Shown here one piece after another: positions 24,899 through 35,054 of a DNA stretch of 64,000 nt. This DNA is from Brevibacterium renqingii (GTDB taxonomy: Bacteria > Actinomycetota > Actinomycetes > Actinomycetales > Brevibacteriaceae), in assembly GCF_017808105.1 (NCBI RefSeq), contig NZ_JADBHF010000008.1, positions 147,622 through 211,621 on the forward strand, written 5' to 3'. Numbering within the stretch: position 1 is the stretch's first letter; every line of letters starts with the position of its first letter. A program made the translations under genes and the position numbers. The notes under the pieces were generated by a model. It was given only the letters and a program-made list of their open reading frames with translations, was not told the origin of the DNA and did no database searches.

Positions 24899-27800
24899 GG
24901 TGCCTCCTGCCTTTCGACGGGCGGATCCTCATGCCGTTCGACCGGCGGGTCCCCGCGCAGGATGTGCGTCGAGGTCGCGCGCACCCGCTCCTCCGCCGAA
25001 GCCTGGGCGGCCCGTCTGCTGCGTTCCGGCCGTTCCCCGCGGATCGCTTCCATCGGACCGCTGAGCTCGCCGTAGAGCAGCTCGTCGGCGCGTTCGCGGG
25101 TGCGTTCGACGTCACGGTGGATGATGCCATTGGTGAGCACATCGTCACCGGCCGGAGTCGCGGCCGAATCCGAGACGCCGAGGAGGTTGAACGACAGCAG
25201 CATGAGTCCGAGCACCGCAAGATAGACGCCGAGGTCGAACAGCATCGACGTCGTCCAATGCTGACCGGCGAATTCGGTGTGCATGGGTTTGAGGAAGGAA
25301 CCGGCGAAGACGAGCCCGATGATCCCGGTCACCACTGCGGTGGCGACGCCGGAGCCGATGAGGTACAGCGGTGCCCGCGGCGGACCGATCGCGCGGTCCT
25401 TCGCCGTCGACAAGTAGGCCAGTCCGATGACGGCCGCCCCCACGAGCGCGGCGATGAATCCCCCGCCAGGTGAGTTGTGCCCGCGCCAGAAGATCAGCAG
25501 GGAGGTCACGGCCAGCAGCGGGCCGAGGACCTTGATCGTCAGCTGCAGCGGGATGACGTTCGGCCATGCTTCATGGACGGCACGGTAGGCGGTGGTGCCC
25601 TTCGGCCTGATCGACACCCACGGCGGGCGCGGGGGTTCGGGAATGTTCTCGGCCGGAGGATCGATGTACTTGTCCTTCACCGTCGACATGACGGCGACGA
25701 TGGCGATGCCGGCCATACCGAGCACCGTCAGCTCCCCCAGGGTGTCGAGCGCACGGAATTCGACGAGGATCGTGTTGACGATGTTGTCTCCCCCACTGAT
25801 CTCGGGAGCATGCTCGAGATAGTAGCGGCCGAGATCGGAGCGCTCCCGGCGCCCGTTGAGGACAAGGGTCAGAGCACTCATGCAGGCTCCGACGATGATC
25901 GCGAAGATCAGGCGGGGACTCTGCTTCCGTTTCGGATAGCGCCAGAACGACCGAGGCAGCTTCTGCAGCACGAGCATGATCACGATGATCGTCATCGCCT
26001 CGACGAGCAGTTGGGTGAGGGTGACGTCGGGGGCGCCGAGGGCGAGGATCTGCACCGTGGCGAGGATCCCGACCGCGGAGAGCGCGACCACTGTCGTCAG
26101 GCGCGAATGGGACGTGCAGACCACGAGCACGGCGACGGCGATGAGCACGAGGAGGATGAGGTCCACAGGACGTGCCAGCCCCTCCTGCAGAGGCGGCAGA
26201 TCCCGGTATACGGCGGGAATCGCACCGATGGCCAGCACGCTCAGCCCCGCCAGGGACAGGGCGAGGTACGGACCGGAATTCGCCGGCCTCACGAATGCCG
26301 AGAGCACATGCCCGGCGCGGCGCAGTCCCCGGTTGAGCGCGTCGATCACATCCGAGCCGTCGAAGGGCAGTGTGGCACGGTGGAAGAAGACGAAGACCTG
26401 CGAGCGTTTGACGATGATGAGCACACCGACGGCGATGATCAGAGCCGAGGCGAGCAGTTCGATGTTCACCCCGTGCCACAGCGCCAGATGCACAGACCCT
26501 GTCGCGGTCGGCATCGCCGCGCGAACCACCTGATCGAGCGGGTTATCGAAGGCGAAGAGCACGAAGCTCAACGGGATCGAGGCGACGATCGGCAAGGCCG
26601 CGGCCGTGAGCATGACGGACGAGCCCTGGTGGAGGCGGCGCGGCTCGGGTTCGCGCCCGTCGATGAAGCTGCCCCAGACGGTCTTCGCACAGTAGGCGAA
26701 CGTGAGCACGGAGGCGCCGACGGCGACGAGGAGAGTCGTCCACCCGGTCCAGTCGCCTCCCGGTGCTTCGCCGAGGGCCACGAACAGGGACTCCTTCGAC
26801 ACGAAACCCAGCAGCGGCGGGATGCCCGCCATCGACGCGCAGCCGATGATCATGACCGCAAACGAGGCGGGGGCGGTGCGCATGAGCTTGGGGATGCGTG
26901 CCAGATCGCGGGTCCCCGCGAGATGATCGACGACGCCGACCATCATGAACAGACCGGATTTGAATAGGGCGTGGGCGATGACGTGCAGGGTGGCCGCGGC
27001 GATGGCCGCCTCGGTGCCGACGCCGATGACGGCGGTGATGAGACCGAGCTGCGAGACGGTCGAATAGGCCATGAGCTTCTTCACATCGTGCTGGTTGAGC
27101 GCGAACCAGCCGCCGAGGCAGGCCGTGACCAGCCCGGCGCCGATGAGCAGACCGTTCCAGGCGGGGGTCGCGTGGAAGGTCGGCGAGAACCGCAGCAGGA
27201 GGAAGATCCCGGCCTTCACCACTGCCGCAGCGTGCAGATAGGCCGAGACCGGAGTGGCGGCGGCCATCGCATCTGGCAGCCAGGGATGGAACGGGAACTG
27301 GGCGGATTTGGTCATAGCCGCGATCGCGACGAGAAGCGCGACGAGCGTCGTCACCTCGGGCTGGCCCGCCCAGACGGGAGAGCTGATCGCCTCATGCAGG
27401 TTCGTCGTCCCGGTCGCCGCGATGATGACCCCGGTCGCGACCAGCAGGCTGAGTCCCCCGATGAAGGTGAAGAGCATGGTGCGCAGGGCGGGCGCCTGCC
27501 CCGGCGAGCCGGACCGGGCGATGAGGAAGAACGACGCAAGCGAGGTCAGCTCCCAGCACACGAACAGGACGAGGACGTCGTTGCTGAGCACGAGAGCGAC
27601 CATGGAGAAGGTGAAGATCACCATCAGCCAGTAGAAGCTCGTATTGCGTCCCGGTGAGAGGTACTTCGTCGAGTAGGCGAAGACCACGGCGCCGATGATC
27701 AGCGCGATATAGGTGAAGACGACGCCGATGCCGTCGGCGCGCAGGGCCAGATCGACACCCAGCGTGGGAATCCAGGGATAGGAGACCTCCGGGGTGTTCC

Positions 27801-27951
27801 CGGCCATCACCTCGGCGGCGGTGGGGGTGAACAGACCAGCCACGCCCAGATAGGCGGCTGCCAAGGGCCAACCGCTGGCCCTCCCCGCAACGCGGGTGAG
27901 GAAGGGAGTGAGAGCGACGAGTGCGGCAAGTGCGATAATCGTTAGGATCAT
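24895..27951 (-). CDS. mnhA: Na+/H+ antiporter subunit A fused to subunit B
   Basis: First gene of the operon, 1018 residues. Residues 1 to about 600 form the NuoL-like MnhA part, with KSAQFPFHPWLPDAMAA, VSAYLHAAAVVKAG and the FVCWELTSLASF glutamate helix. Residues about 600-780 include the C-terminal MnhA helices and DUF4040 region (ALGAPDVTLTQLLVEAM). Residues about 810-930 are an MnhB domain (FWRGHNSPGGGFIAALVGA), so no separate mnhB exists here. The last 80 residues are a charged cytoplasmic tail ending in repeats of DPPVER. The operon A(B)-C-D-E-F-G is complete and overlaps at every junction. It is divergent from a glycosyltransferase gene. Confidence 0.96.
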   Translation of the reverse strand: MILTIIALAALVALTPFLTRVAGRASGWPLAAAYLGVAGLFTPTAAEVMAGNTPEVSYPWIPTLGVDLALRADGIGVVFTYIALIIGAVVFAYSTKYLSPGRNTSFYWLMVIFTFSMVALVLSNDVLVLFVCWELTSLASFFLIARSGSPGQAPALRTMLFTFIGGLSLLVATGVIIAATGTTNLHEAISSPVWAGQPEVTTLVALLVAIAAMTKSAQFPFHPWLPDAMAAATPVSAYLHAAAVVKAGIFLLLRFSPTFHATPAWNGLLIGAGLVTACLGGWFALNQHDVKKLMAYSTVSQLGLITAVIGVGTEAAIAAATLHVIAHALFKSGLFMMVGVVDHLAGTRDLARIPKLMRTAPASFAVMIIGCASMAGIPPLLGFVSKESLFVALGEAPGGDWTGWTTLLVAVGASVLTFAYCAKTVWGSFIDGREPEPRRLHQGSSVMLTAAALPIVASIPLSFVLFAFDNPLDQVVRAAMPTATGSVHLALWHGVNIELLASALIIAVGVLIIVKRSQVFVFFHRATLPFDGSDVIDALNRGLRRAGHVLSAFVRPANSGPYLALSLAGLSVLAIGAIPAVYRDLPPLQEGLARPVDLILLVLIAVAVLVVCTSHSRLTTVVALSAVGILATVQILALGAPDVTLTQLLVEAMTIIVIMLVLQKLPRSFWRYPKRKQSPRLIFAIIVGACMSALTLVLNGRRERSDLGRYYLEHAPEISGGDNIVNTILVEFRALDTLGELTVLGMAGIAIVAVMSTVKDKYIDPPAENIPEPPRPPWVSIRPKGTTAYRAVHEAWPNVIPLQLTIKVLGPLLAVTSLLIFWRGHNSPGGGFIAALVGAAVIGLAYLSTAKDRAIGPPRAPLYLIGSGVATAVVTGIIGLVFAGSFLKPMHTEFAGQHWTTSMLFDLGVYLAVLGLMLLSFNLLGVSDSAATPAGDDVLTNGIIHRDVERTRERADELLYGELSGPMEAIRGERPERSRRAAQASAEERVRATSTHILRGDPPVERHEDPPVERQEAP

Positions 27952-28073
27952 GACCGGGCCTCAGCGGCCGCGGGCACAGGTGACAGTTCCTTCACTCACT
28001 GATCCTTCATCGCGATGTGCGCACATTGACAGACACAGACTTTCGAAGAATCAGACTATCGACTCGGAGTTCC

Positions 28074-29213
28074 ATGAGCAAAAGCACAATGAGGCCCCAG
28101 CCGACGCCGAGGCTGTCGGTCTTCTTCGACGCGCGTTTCACTCGCACGCGGCACCACGACGGGATCTCGCGCTACGGTTCATGCCTGCTGACCGCCCTCC
28201 TCAGGGCGGTCGAAGGGACGGAGATCGATGTCACCGCGATCATCAGCGACGAGGCGCAGCTGGCTCTGCTTCCCCACTGTCCGTGGGTCAGACTCAACGA
28301 CCCCACCTCCCCTGCCGAGGTGGCCGTCGCAGCCAAGCTCAATGCCCTGGGCGCCGACGTCGTGTTCTCGACGATGCAGACGATGGGGTCGACCGGGCGC
28401 CGCTACGGCCTCATCCTCACCGTCCACGACCTCATCTACTATTCGCATCCGCAGCCGCCGGGAGACCTCCCGCTGCCCATCCGTCTGCTGTGGCGCGCCT
28501 ACCATCTCAGCTACGTGCCCCAGCGGATCCTGCTCGACCGGGCAGATGCGGTCGCCGCTGTGTCCGAGACGACGAAGGATCTCATCGCCGCCCACCGACT
28601 CACCCGACGACCCGTGAGCGTGGTGTCGAATGCCGCCGAGGTCACCGCTTCGGCTGCGCGCACCGTGAACCGGCATGCCGCGAAGACCCTCATCTACATG
28701 GGCGCTTTTCTGCCGTACAAGAACGTCGAGTCCCTCATCCGTGCCCTTGCACACCTGCCGGGTTGGACGCTGCACCTCGCCAGCCGCATCGAGGGGCGCC
28801 GAGAGGCGCAGCTGCGCCGACTCGTCCCCGACCGGGCGAAGGTCGTGTTCCATCGTGGGATCAGCGACGCGGACTACGCTCGGCTCCTGGACGAGACCAC
28901 CGCTCTGGTCACGGCGTCGCAGGAGGAGGGTTTCGGACTGCCGGTGATCGAGGCCATGGCGCAGGGAGTGCCCGCAGCCGTCTCCGACATTCCGATCTTC
29001 AGGGAGATCGCCGGGGACGCCGCCGAGTACTTCGACCCCACGGATCCGCGCTCGATCGCGGAGTCGATCACCGCCCTCACGGACGAACAGACCTGGGCAC
29101 AGCGGTCTGAGGCCGGGCGCGCGCAGTCGCAGGTCTTCGATTGGGATCAGTCGGCGGAAGCGCTCGTCGGACTGATCCGCTCGGTCGACGCGCGCAGGCG
29201 GTCCGCAGGCTGA
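28074..29213 (+). CDS. GT4-type glycosyltransferase
   Basis: Cytoplasmic glycosyltransferase of 379 residues, GT-B fold, family 4. The donor-binding E-x7-E is Glu285 and Glu293 in SQEEGFGLPVIEAMAQG. The N-terminal half has FFDARFTRTRHHDGISRYG, a common acceptor-side start, and LTVHDLIYY. GGAG four to five bases upstream of ATG 28074 fixes the start, and a consensus -35-like TTGACA lies at 28026-28031. The acceptor is unknown; cell-envelope glycans or glycolipids are likely. It stands alone, not in a polysaccharide cluster. Confidence 0.86.
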   Translation: MSKSTMRPQPTPRLSVFFDARFTRTRHHDGISRYGSCLLTALLRAVEGTEIDVTAIISDEAQLALLPHCPWVRLNDPTSPAEVAVAAKLNALGADVVFSTMQTMGSTGRRYGLILTVHDLIYYSHPQPPGDLPLPIRLLWRAYHLSYVPQRILLDRADAVAAVSETTKDLIAAHRLTRRPVSVVSNAAEVTASAARTVNRHAAKTLIYMGAFLPYKNVESLIRALAHLPGWTLHLASRIEGRREAQLRRLVPDRAKVVFHRGISDADYARLLDETTALVTASQEEGFGLPVIEAMAQGVPAAVSDIPIFREIAGDAAEYFDPTDPRSIAESITALTDEQTWAQRSEAGRAQSQVFDWDQSAEALVGLIRSVDARRRSAG

Positions 29214-29244
29214 GTGCTCACCGTCGGGTCACACGCCGGCGGGA

Positions 29245-29841
29245 TCAGCGGGCGACCGCGCCCCAGCTGCGCAGCACCCATGCCCCGCCGGTATAGCCGA
29301 ATTCTCCGTGAGCACAGTTGCGAAGCACCCCGATGCGCCCGGTGCCGCGGAGTCCGAGGAGGATCTCGGCGGCGCCGCGCAGAACGGCACCGTGAGCGAC
29401 GATCGCCACCGTCTCGGCGGCAGTGGACTCGACGATGTCGGTGATCGCGGCGGCGACGCGCCTCCCAGATTCAGAGCGCGATTCGCCGCCCGGAGGCGCG
29501 ATGTCGGCACCGGCGGCCCATTCGCTGAGCTCAGCGGACCAGGTGGCGGCCACCTCGGCGCGGGTCGATCCCTCCCACTCGCCGAAGGCCGCCTCACGCA
29601 GGCGCTTGTCACGGACCGGTTCGACACAGGTGAGGCGGGCGAGGCTGTCCGCGGTCTCGGCCGCCCGCGAGAGGTCGGAGGAGACGATGAGTTCGGGTCC
29701 GAGATCCGCGAGTCCGCGGGCCGCGTCCTCGGCCTGGGCGCGGCCGACGTCGTTGAGGGGGACGTCCGACTGCCCCTGAAAGCGGCCCTCGACATTGAAG
29801 TCGGTCTGGCCGTGGCGCCAGAACAGGACCGTCTTCGTCAT
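29245..29841 (-). CDS. Histidine phosphatase family protein
   Basis: Phosphoglycerate-mutase-like phosphatase of 198 residues. The catalytic histidine is His10 in FWRHGQTDFN, with GRFQGQSDVPLNDVGRAQA after it and the second histidine in VAIVAHGAVLRG. The substrate is unknown; family members act on sugar phosphates, cofactors or phosphoproteins. Its ATG overlaps the rsfS stop by four bases (ATGA), the arrangement common in actinobacteria where this enzyme follows rsfS. The upstream open frame is a shadow. Confidence 0.9.
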   Translation of the reverse strand: MTKTVLFWRHGQTDFNVEGRFQGQSDVPLNDVGRAQAEDAARGLADLGPELIVSSDLSRAAETADSLARLTCVEPVRDKRLREAAFGEWEGSTRAEVAATWSAELSEWAAGADIAPPGGESRSESGRRVAAAITDIVESTAAETVAIVAHGAVLRGAAEILLGLRGTGRIGVLRNCAHGEFGYTGGAWVLRSWGAVAR

Positions 29842-30215
29842 CGAGCCTCGTCGGAGCCGGGCAGCTGCAGGTCGATGACGGGCACATCCTTCCACAGCCG
29901 TTCGAGTGCGTAGTATTCGCGCTGTTCGGTGGAGAATACGTGGACGACGATCTCACCGAAGTCGAGCAGCACCCAGTCGCTGCCGCGGCCTTCGCGGCGC
30001 AGAGGCGTGCGATCGTGTTCGAGCTGCACGGCTTCCTCGACGGCGTCGATGATCGACCCGATCTGACGTTCGTTGTCGGCGGAGATGATGAGGAAGGCAT
30101 CGGTGATGTAGAGCGTGGAGCTCACATCGAGACCGACGAGGTCGGTGCCGAGCTTCTCGTCCGCGGCTCTGGCCGCGGTCCTCAGCAGTTGGGTTGATTC
30201 GGCGATCTCGCTCAC
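29838..30215 (-). CDS. rsfS: Ribosomal silencing factor RsfS
   Basis: Protein of 125 residues that binds large-subunit protein L14 and blocks joining of ribosomal subunits when nutrients are scarce. Signature stretches are GLDVSSTLYITDAFLIISADNER, EGRGSDWVLLDFGEIVVHVF and YYALERLWKDVP (quoted in part). It is the usual third member of the nadD-rsfS neighbourhood. A 31-bp gap separates it from the upstream anchored protein gene, with AAAGGATC serving as ribosome site. Confidence 0.95.
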   Translation of the reverse strand: MSEIAESTQLLRTAARAADEKLGTDLVGLDVSSTLYITDAFLIISADNERQIGSIIDAVEEAVQLEHDRTPLRREGRGSDWVLLDFGEIVVHVFSTEQREYYALERLWKDVPVIDLQLPGSDEAR

Positions 30216-30246
30216 AAGATCCTTTCGGGTGGATGCAGGAAGGGGG

Positions 30247-31641
30247 TCAGAGGAACATGACGAGGGCGATGACGATGAGTGCCAATGCGAAGAATGCAGC
30301 CACGCCGAGGATGATGTACGGCATCTTCGAGGGCTCTTCGCCCATGAGGATCTTTCCGTCCTGACCGGTCACCGAGCTGGCTCGGATCCGCGTTCCCGGG
30401 GGGTTCTCCGTCTCTTCGTCCTCGTAATCGGCGTTCGGCAGGGCCCATGCCTCGGGCACCGCGTCCATGGGACGGGTCTCCGGGTTCGCCGCCAAGGCGC
30501 GTGCCGCGTCATCGGACCCGGACTCGGACGCCTGGGTCCCCGCAGAGCCCGACCAGTCCGTCGGGGCATCCGCAGCGCCGGACTCCGACTCAGCCGAGGG
30601 TGCCTCCTGTGCAGGAGAAGCCTGTCCGTTCGCCGACTCATCGACCTCCGGGGCCTGGGCCGATGCCGCCGTGACGACCCGCACCCCGGACGTCGAGGGC
30701 GGCTGCACGATCGGCATCCGGCGCGAGCGAGAACTCGGCTCGGGCCCCTCGTCCTCCCCCGACGAGGGGGCTTCGGCGCTCAAGACGTCGTCGTCGGACA
30801 CGGCAGCGCTCGGGGCCTCATCCTCGGTCGCGTTCTGACCGGTCTCGGCAACGCTCCGATCGGTCCCTGCTGCGTCCTCGCCCTCGAGCGCCGAATAGGG
30901 CTTGGACAGGGCATCATAGGGTTCGTCGTCGAGCGACGTCGGGCGCGGAGCCGATTCGGCTGTCACCGGAGCTTCGAAGTCGCGTGCCGCGACTTCTTCG
31001 GAGGCGCCGCCGAACCCGGCGGCATCGTAGGATTCGTGTTCCTGCTCCGGCTGCTCCGTCTCGTCTGTCGCTTCGGGCAGCTCTGCCGAATCCGTCTCCG
31101 AGACTTCGGGCACCGGCCCGGTGAGGCGGCCTTCGGCTGCGGCCCGTCGCTCGGCCAGCTCCTCCTCGTCGGCGACGACCGGCAGGGCCCCGGTGGACAG
31201 GTCACCGTTGAGTGAGAGTCCGTGTTCGCGCAGATACCGCTTCTTCTCGGCACGGGACTCGAAGTGCGGCAGCGGAGTCCGCTGCGGGTCGAGACGGTCC
31301 TCGGCATTGACAGGCGGTCGTGATTCGAGCGGATGGTCCGAAGCCAGGGCGCCGCGCTCGTGATTGGTCCGCGGTGACGGAGCGGGGTCGATGCGGGAGT
31401 CCGTCTCTGCCCCGACCGAGTCGAAACCGGAACCAGATTCGGGACCGGTCTCCGCGCCGGCTGCGGACGCATCCGGCGCCGCTTCCGGCTTCTTCGGCGG
31501 CAGCGGGCTGAGCAGATCTGCGCGGGAGTTCGGCGCCTCGTTCGGCTGCTCAGGAACCCCTCGTGCCTCGAACGCCTGTTCCGCCGCCAGCCGCTCGGCT
31601 TCTCGCCGGGCTCGACGTGACGTGAACTGCTCCTCAGCCAT
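30247..31641 (-). CDS. C-terminally anchored low-complexity acidic protein
   Basis: Protein of 464 residues without a recognised domain. Residues 1-25 are basic and helical ([19 protein letters not shown]). Residues about 30-430 are low complexity, rich in Glu, Asp, Ser, Ala and Pro, and likely disordered, with one charged helical island ([21 protein letters not shown]). Residues 440-464 are a single hydrophobic helix ending IALVMFL, so the protein is tail-anchored with its bulk in the cytoplasm. The start is the ATG at 31639-31641 with GGAGTGAG before it, overlapping nadD by eight bases. Its role is unknown. Confidence 0.8.
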   Translation of the reverse strand: MAEEQFTSRRARREAERLAAEQAFEARGVPEQPNEAPNSRADLLSPLPPKKPEAAPDASAAGAETGPESGSGFDSVGAETDSRIDPAPSPRTNHERGALASDHPLESRPPVNAEDRLDPQRTPLPHFESRAEKKRYLREHGLSLNGDLSTGALPVVADEEELAERRAAAEGRLTGPVPEVSETDSAELPEATDETEQPEQEHESYDAAGFGGASEEVAARDFEAPVTAESAPRPTSLDDEPYDALSKPYSALEGEDAAGTDRSVAETGQNATEDEAPSAAVSDDDVLSAEAPSSGEDEGPEPSSRSRRMPIVQPPSTSGVRVVTAASAQAPEVDESANGQASPAQEAPSAESESGAADAPTDWSGSAGTQASESGSDDAARALAANPETRPMDAVPEAWALPNADYEDEETENPPGTRIRASSVTGQDGKILMGEEPSKMPYIILGVAAFFALALIVIALVMFL

Positions 31642-32239
31642 TCTCACTCCTGTACAACTCGTATTTCGCGATGTACTGCACGACTCCGTCGGGTACGAGG
31701 TACCAGACGGGCGCGCCATCCATCACCCGTTGTCTGCAATCCGTGGACGATATCGCCAGCGCCGGAATCTGCACGAGACTCAGCCGGTCAACAGGCAGGC
31801 CCTCCCCATGGAGTTCGTGCCCCGGTCGGCTGACCCCGACGAAGTGTGCCAAGGAAAACAGCTCATCCACATTCTTCCACGTCAGAATCTGAGCCAAAGC
31901 GTCCGCGCCGGTGATGAAGAACAACTCCGTGTCCGAACCGTAGCTTCGAGCCAGATCGCGCAGCGTATCGATAGTGTACGTCGGGCCGGGACGATCGACG
32001 TCGACACGTGAGACGGTGAAGCGCGGATTCGATGCCGTGGCGATGACGGTCATCAGATATCGGTGCTCGGCGCTGGTGACCTCTTCGACATCCTTCTGGT
32101 ACGGCCGCCCGGTGGGGACGAAAACCACCTCGTCGAGGTCGAAGGTCGCTTGGACCTCACTTGCCGCGACGAGGTGGCCGTGGTGGACGGGGTCGAAGGT
32201 GCCGCCCATGACACCGACTCTGCGTCTGTGCTCTGCCAT
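31634..32239 (-). CDS. nadD: Nicotinate-nucleotide adenylyltransferase
   Basis: NAD biosynthesis enzyme of 201 residues: nicotinate mononucleotide plus ATP gives deamido-NAD. It has the nucleotidyltransferase signature [11 protein letters not shown] (residues 12-22) and the C-terminal ISSTDCRQR, matching ISTxxR. It starts one base after the stop of the 52-aa membrane protein and ends inside the start of the anchored-protein gene, so it belongs to a tightly packed operon. Confidence 0.96.
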   Translation of the reverse strand: MAEHRRRVGVMGGTFDPVHHGHLVAASEVQATFDLDEVVFVPTGRPYQKDVEEVTSAEHRYLMTVIATASNPRFTVSRVDVDRPGPTYTIDTLRDLARSYGSDTELFFITGADALAQILTWKNVDELFSLAHFVGVSRPGHELHGEGLPVDRLSLVQIPALAISSTDCRQRVMDGAPVWYLVPDGVVQYIAKYELYRSENG

Positions 32240-32240
32240 A

Positions 32241-32399
32241 TCAGTGGCGGTGCGAAATGCCCTTCCACGACCGAGTCACAATGCCCATCGTGAGGAAGAT
32301 CGCCAGAGTGATGAGTCCGAAGTAGATCGGATCCATCGGCAGCTCGGTGTGGGCTGAATGCTCCGCACCCTGGGCTGCGGCCATGATGGCTGCGTTCAC
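32241..32399 (-). CDS. Small single-TM membrane protein between proA and nadD
   Basis: Protein of 52 residues. AAGGAG lies seven bases before a GTG at 32397-32399, which I take as the start ([11 protein letters not shown]); ATG at 32384 or so is an alternative. The hydrophobic helix [20 protein letters not shown] is followed by a basic tail, [11 protein letters not shown]. Similar short proteins sit at this place in other actinobacteria, as far as I recall, and have no assigned role. It ends one base before nadD. Confidence 0.7.
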   Translation of the reverse strand: MNAAIMAAAQGAEHSAHTELPMDPIYFGLITLAIFLTMGIVTRSWKGISHRH

Positions 32400-32594
32400 G
32401 TCATATCTCCTTACTGATTGCATGCGACGCTGTTGGAGCGCGTCGCATTCACTGTCTTCTCAGTTTCTCACGAACGTGGCGGGAAACCGGCATCGACATG
32501 ATGTCGAGCGATGACGGATGCCGATGATCGACGTCCTCGGTCCCGGACCAGTGATTCCCGGGACCCGATCCGGGGCAGGAACGGGACTGTCGGG

Positions 32595-33884
32595 TCAGGA
32601 CCGGATCTGGCCATTGCCCATCATCACCCACTTCGTCGTCGTCAGCTGTTCGAGGCCCATGGGGCCGCGGGCATGCAGCTTCTGTGTGGAGATGCCGACC
32701 TCGGCACCGAAACCGAGCTCCCCGCCGTCGGTGAAACGGGTGGAGACGTTGACTCCCACGGCCGCGGCGTCGATCGCTGCGACGAAGGTGTCAGCATTGT
32801 CGAGGTCCTTCGTCACGATCACCTCGGTGTGCCCGGAGCTGTACGCTCGGATATGATCGATGGCCTCCTCGATGCCCGAGACGAGCTTGATCGCGATTTC
32901 GAGACCCAGGTACTCCTTTGCCCAGTCCCGCCGCGATACGCGCTTGATCTTCATCGCAGCCGGTGCCAACGCCGAGACCTCGGAATCGGCATGGACGACG
33001 ACACCGGACTGATCGAGTCGGTCGAGGATCTTCGGCAGTACGCGCTTCGCGGCCTTCTCGTGGACGAGCAGCGTCTCCAACGAGTTGCACACGCTGGGCC
33101 GGTGGGTCTTCGAGTTGAGCACGAGATCGACGGCGGTCTTCACCGTCGCCGTGGAATCGATGAACATGTGCACGTTGCCGACGCCGGTCTCGATGACGGG
33201 AACGATGGACTCCTGGACGACCATGTTGATCAGCTCGGCGCCGCCGCGCGGAATGAGCAGGTCGACGTAGTCGCGGGCGTTCATGAGGACATTGGCTCCC
33301 TCACGCCCGTACTGGTCGATGCCGTTGACCGTATCGGCCGGCAGTCCGACCGATTCGACCGCGCTGCGCAGGATGGAGATGATCTCCGCGTTCGAGCTCT
33401 GGGCGGCCGACCCGCCCCGCAGGACGGAGGCATTGCCCGATTTGAGAGCCAGGATGGCGATGTCGACGGTGACATTGGGCCGGGCTTCGTAGATCGCCCC
33501 GACCACGCCCATGGGAACCCGGGTCTGGGTCAGCCGGATGCCGTTGGGCAGTGTCCGTCCGACGACGACGTTGCCGACCGGGTCGGCGAGGTCGACGACC
33601 GCTTCGACGGACTCGGCGATCGCCGAGATGCGTTCGGCGTCGAGGCGCAGACGATCGAGCAGGGCCTCGCTCATGCCGTTCTCGGCACCTCTGGCGATGT
33701 CGGCATCGTTGGCCTTGACGATGCGGTCGGTTCCCGTCCGCAGCGCCTCGGCGATGGCGATGAGTGCGGCATTCTTCTCCGCCGTCGACGTCGTTGCGAG
33801 CAGGCTCGAGGCGGCCTTGGCGTTGCGCGCGATCCGGGTCACGCCGCGGACTGTCTTCGGGTGGATCTCGGATGCTGCTGTCAT
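32595..33884 (-). CDS. proA: Glutamate-5-semialdehyde dehydrogenase
   Basis: Second step of proline synthesis: NADPH-dependent reduction of glutamyl-5-phosphate to the semialdehyde. It has 429 residues, the normal length. The catalytic cysteine is Cys266 in THRPSVCNSLET, with IYEARPNVTVD and the RGGSAA motif of the nucleotide site. It begins three bases after proB ends and is translated from the same mRNA. Confidence 0.97.
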   Translation of the reverse strand: MTAASEIHPKTVRGVTRIARNAKAASSLLATTSTAEKNAALIAIAEALRTGTDRIVKANDADIARGAENGMSEALLDRLRLDAERISAIAESVEAVVDLADPVGNVVVGRTLPNGIRLTQTRVPMGVVGAIYEARPNVTVDIAILALKSGNASVLRGGSAAQSSNAEIISILRSAVESVGLPADTVNGIDQYGREGANVLMNARDYVDLLIPRGGAELINMVVQESIVPVIETGVGNVHMFIDSTATVKTAVDLVLNSKTHRPSVCNSLETLLVHEKAAKRVLPKILDRLDQSGVVVHADSEVSALAPAAMKIKRVSRRDWAKEYLGLEIAIKLVSGIEEAIDHIRAYSSGHTEVIVTKDLDNADTFVAAIDAAAVGVNVSTRFTDGGELGFGAEVGISTQKLHARGPMGLEQLTTTKWVMMGNGQIRS

Positions 33885-33887
33885 GGG

Positions 33888-35054
33888 CTATCTCCCCCCG
33901 CTCACCTGTGTGAGAACGAGATCGTTTCGATGGATGACCTCTTTACGGTAATCATTTCCCAGACGGGTGCCAAGTTCCTCGGTCGTGGACCCGAACATCG
34001 TCGGCAGCTCGTCCGAGGAGAAGTTCGTCATGCCCCGGGCGATGACCTCGCCCTTGAGGTTGCGGATCTCGACCGGGTCCCCGGCCTCGAAATCGCCCTC
34101 GGCCCCGGTCACGCCCGCTGCGAGCAGGGAGGTGCCCCGAGAGAGGACCGCTTGTTCGGCTCCGTGGTCGATGGTGACCGAACCGAACGTCCGCGCCAGA
34201 TGGCGCAGCCACAGCAGGCGGGTGCCGCGACGTCGATGGGTGACGGAGAAATAGGTTCCGACCTGCTCCCCTGCCAGCGCCGAGGCGGCCTGCGACGCTG
34301 AGGTGAGCACGGCAGGGATTCCGGAATCGGTGACCATGATCGCGGCATCGACCTTGGTCGCCATTCCCCCGGTTCCGGTCCCGGCCAAGCCGGTGCCCCC
34401 GATGGCGATGTCCTGCAGATCGCCGATTCCGTGCACGTGGTCGATCAGGCGCGTCCCGGGCCGATCAGGGGGGCCCGAATAGAGGGCGTCGACGTCGGAG
34501 AGGAGCACGAGCGCATCTGCGTGGGCCAGATGGGCGACGAGAGCGGCGAGACGATCGTTGTCACCGAACCTGATCTCCTCGGTGGCCACGGCATCGTTCT
34601 CATTGACGATCGGCAGAGTGCCCAGAGCCAGGAGCTTGTCGATCGCGCGCTGGGCGTTCTTGTACTGCGTCCGGCGAATCAGATCGTCCGCCGTCAGCAG
34701 CACCTGACCGGGCACGAGATCGTAGCGGCCCAGAGCCCGGGTGTAGGCGGCCATGAGCAGCCCCTGGCCGACTCCGGCGGCCGCCTGCTGACTGGCCAGG
34801 TCCCGTGGGCGCTTCGTCAGTCCCATCGGGTCGAGGCCGGCCGCGATCGCGCCGGAGGACACGAGGATCACCTCGTGGCCGGCGGCCCGGTGCGCTCCGA
34901 TCACATCGGTGAGTGCGATGAGCTTGGCCTCGTCGAGGCCTCCATCGATCGTCGTCAACGAGGAGGAGCCGACCTTGACCACGATGCGCCGGGCAGTGGC
35001 GATGTCCTCGCGGGTCGGAAGGGCGGAACCGTCCCCGTTCGGTGCGGCGCTCAC
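33888..35054 (-). CDS. proB: Glutamate 5-kinase
   Basis: First step of proline synthesis, ATP-dependent phosphorylation of glutamate and usual point of proline feedback. It has 388 residues. The amino-acid-kinase domain (residues about 18-270) shows [39 protein letters not shown] and the [12 protein letters not shown] lysine motif. A PUA domain occupies about residues 290-375. The GTG start overlaps the obgE stop by four bases (GTGA), with GGAG inside obgE as ribosome site. Confidence 0.97.
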   Translation of the reverse strand: MSAAPNGDGSALPTREDIATARRIVVKVGSSSLTTIDGGLDEAKLIALTDVIGAHRAAGHEVILVSSGAIAAGLDPMGLTKRPRDLASQQAAAGVGQGLLMAAYTRALGRYDLVPGQVLLTADDLIRRTQYKNAQRAIDKLLALGTLPIVNENDAVATEEIRFGDNDRLAALVAHLAHADALVLLSDVDALYSGPPDRPGTRLIDHVHGIGDLQDIAIGGTGLAGTGTGGMATKVDAAIMVTDSGIPAVLTSASQAASALAGEQVGTYFSVTHRRRGTRLLWLRHLARTFGSVTIDHGAEQAVLSRGTSLLAAGVTGAEGDFEAGDPVEIRNLKGEVIARGMTNFSSDELPTMFGSTTEELGTRLGNDYRKEVIHRNDLVLTQVSGGR

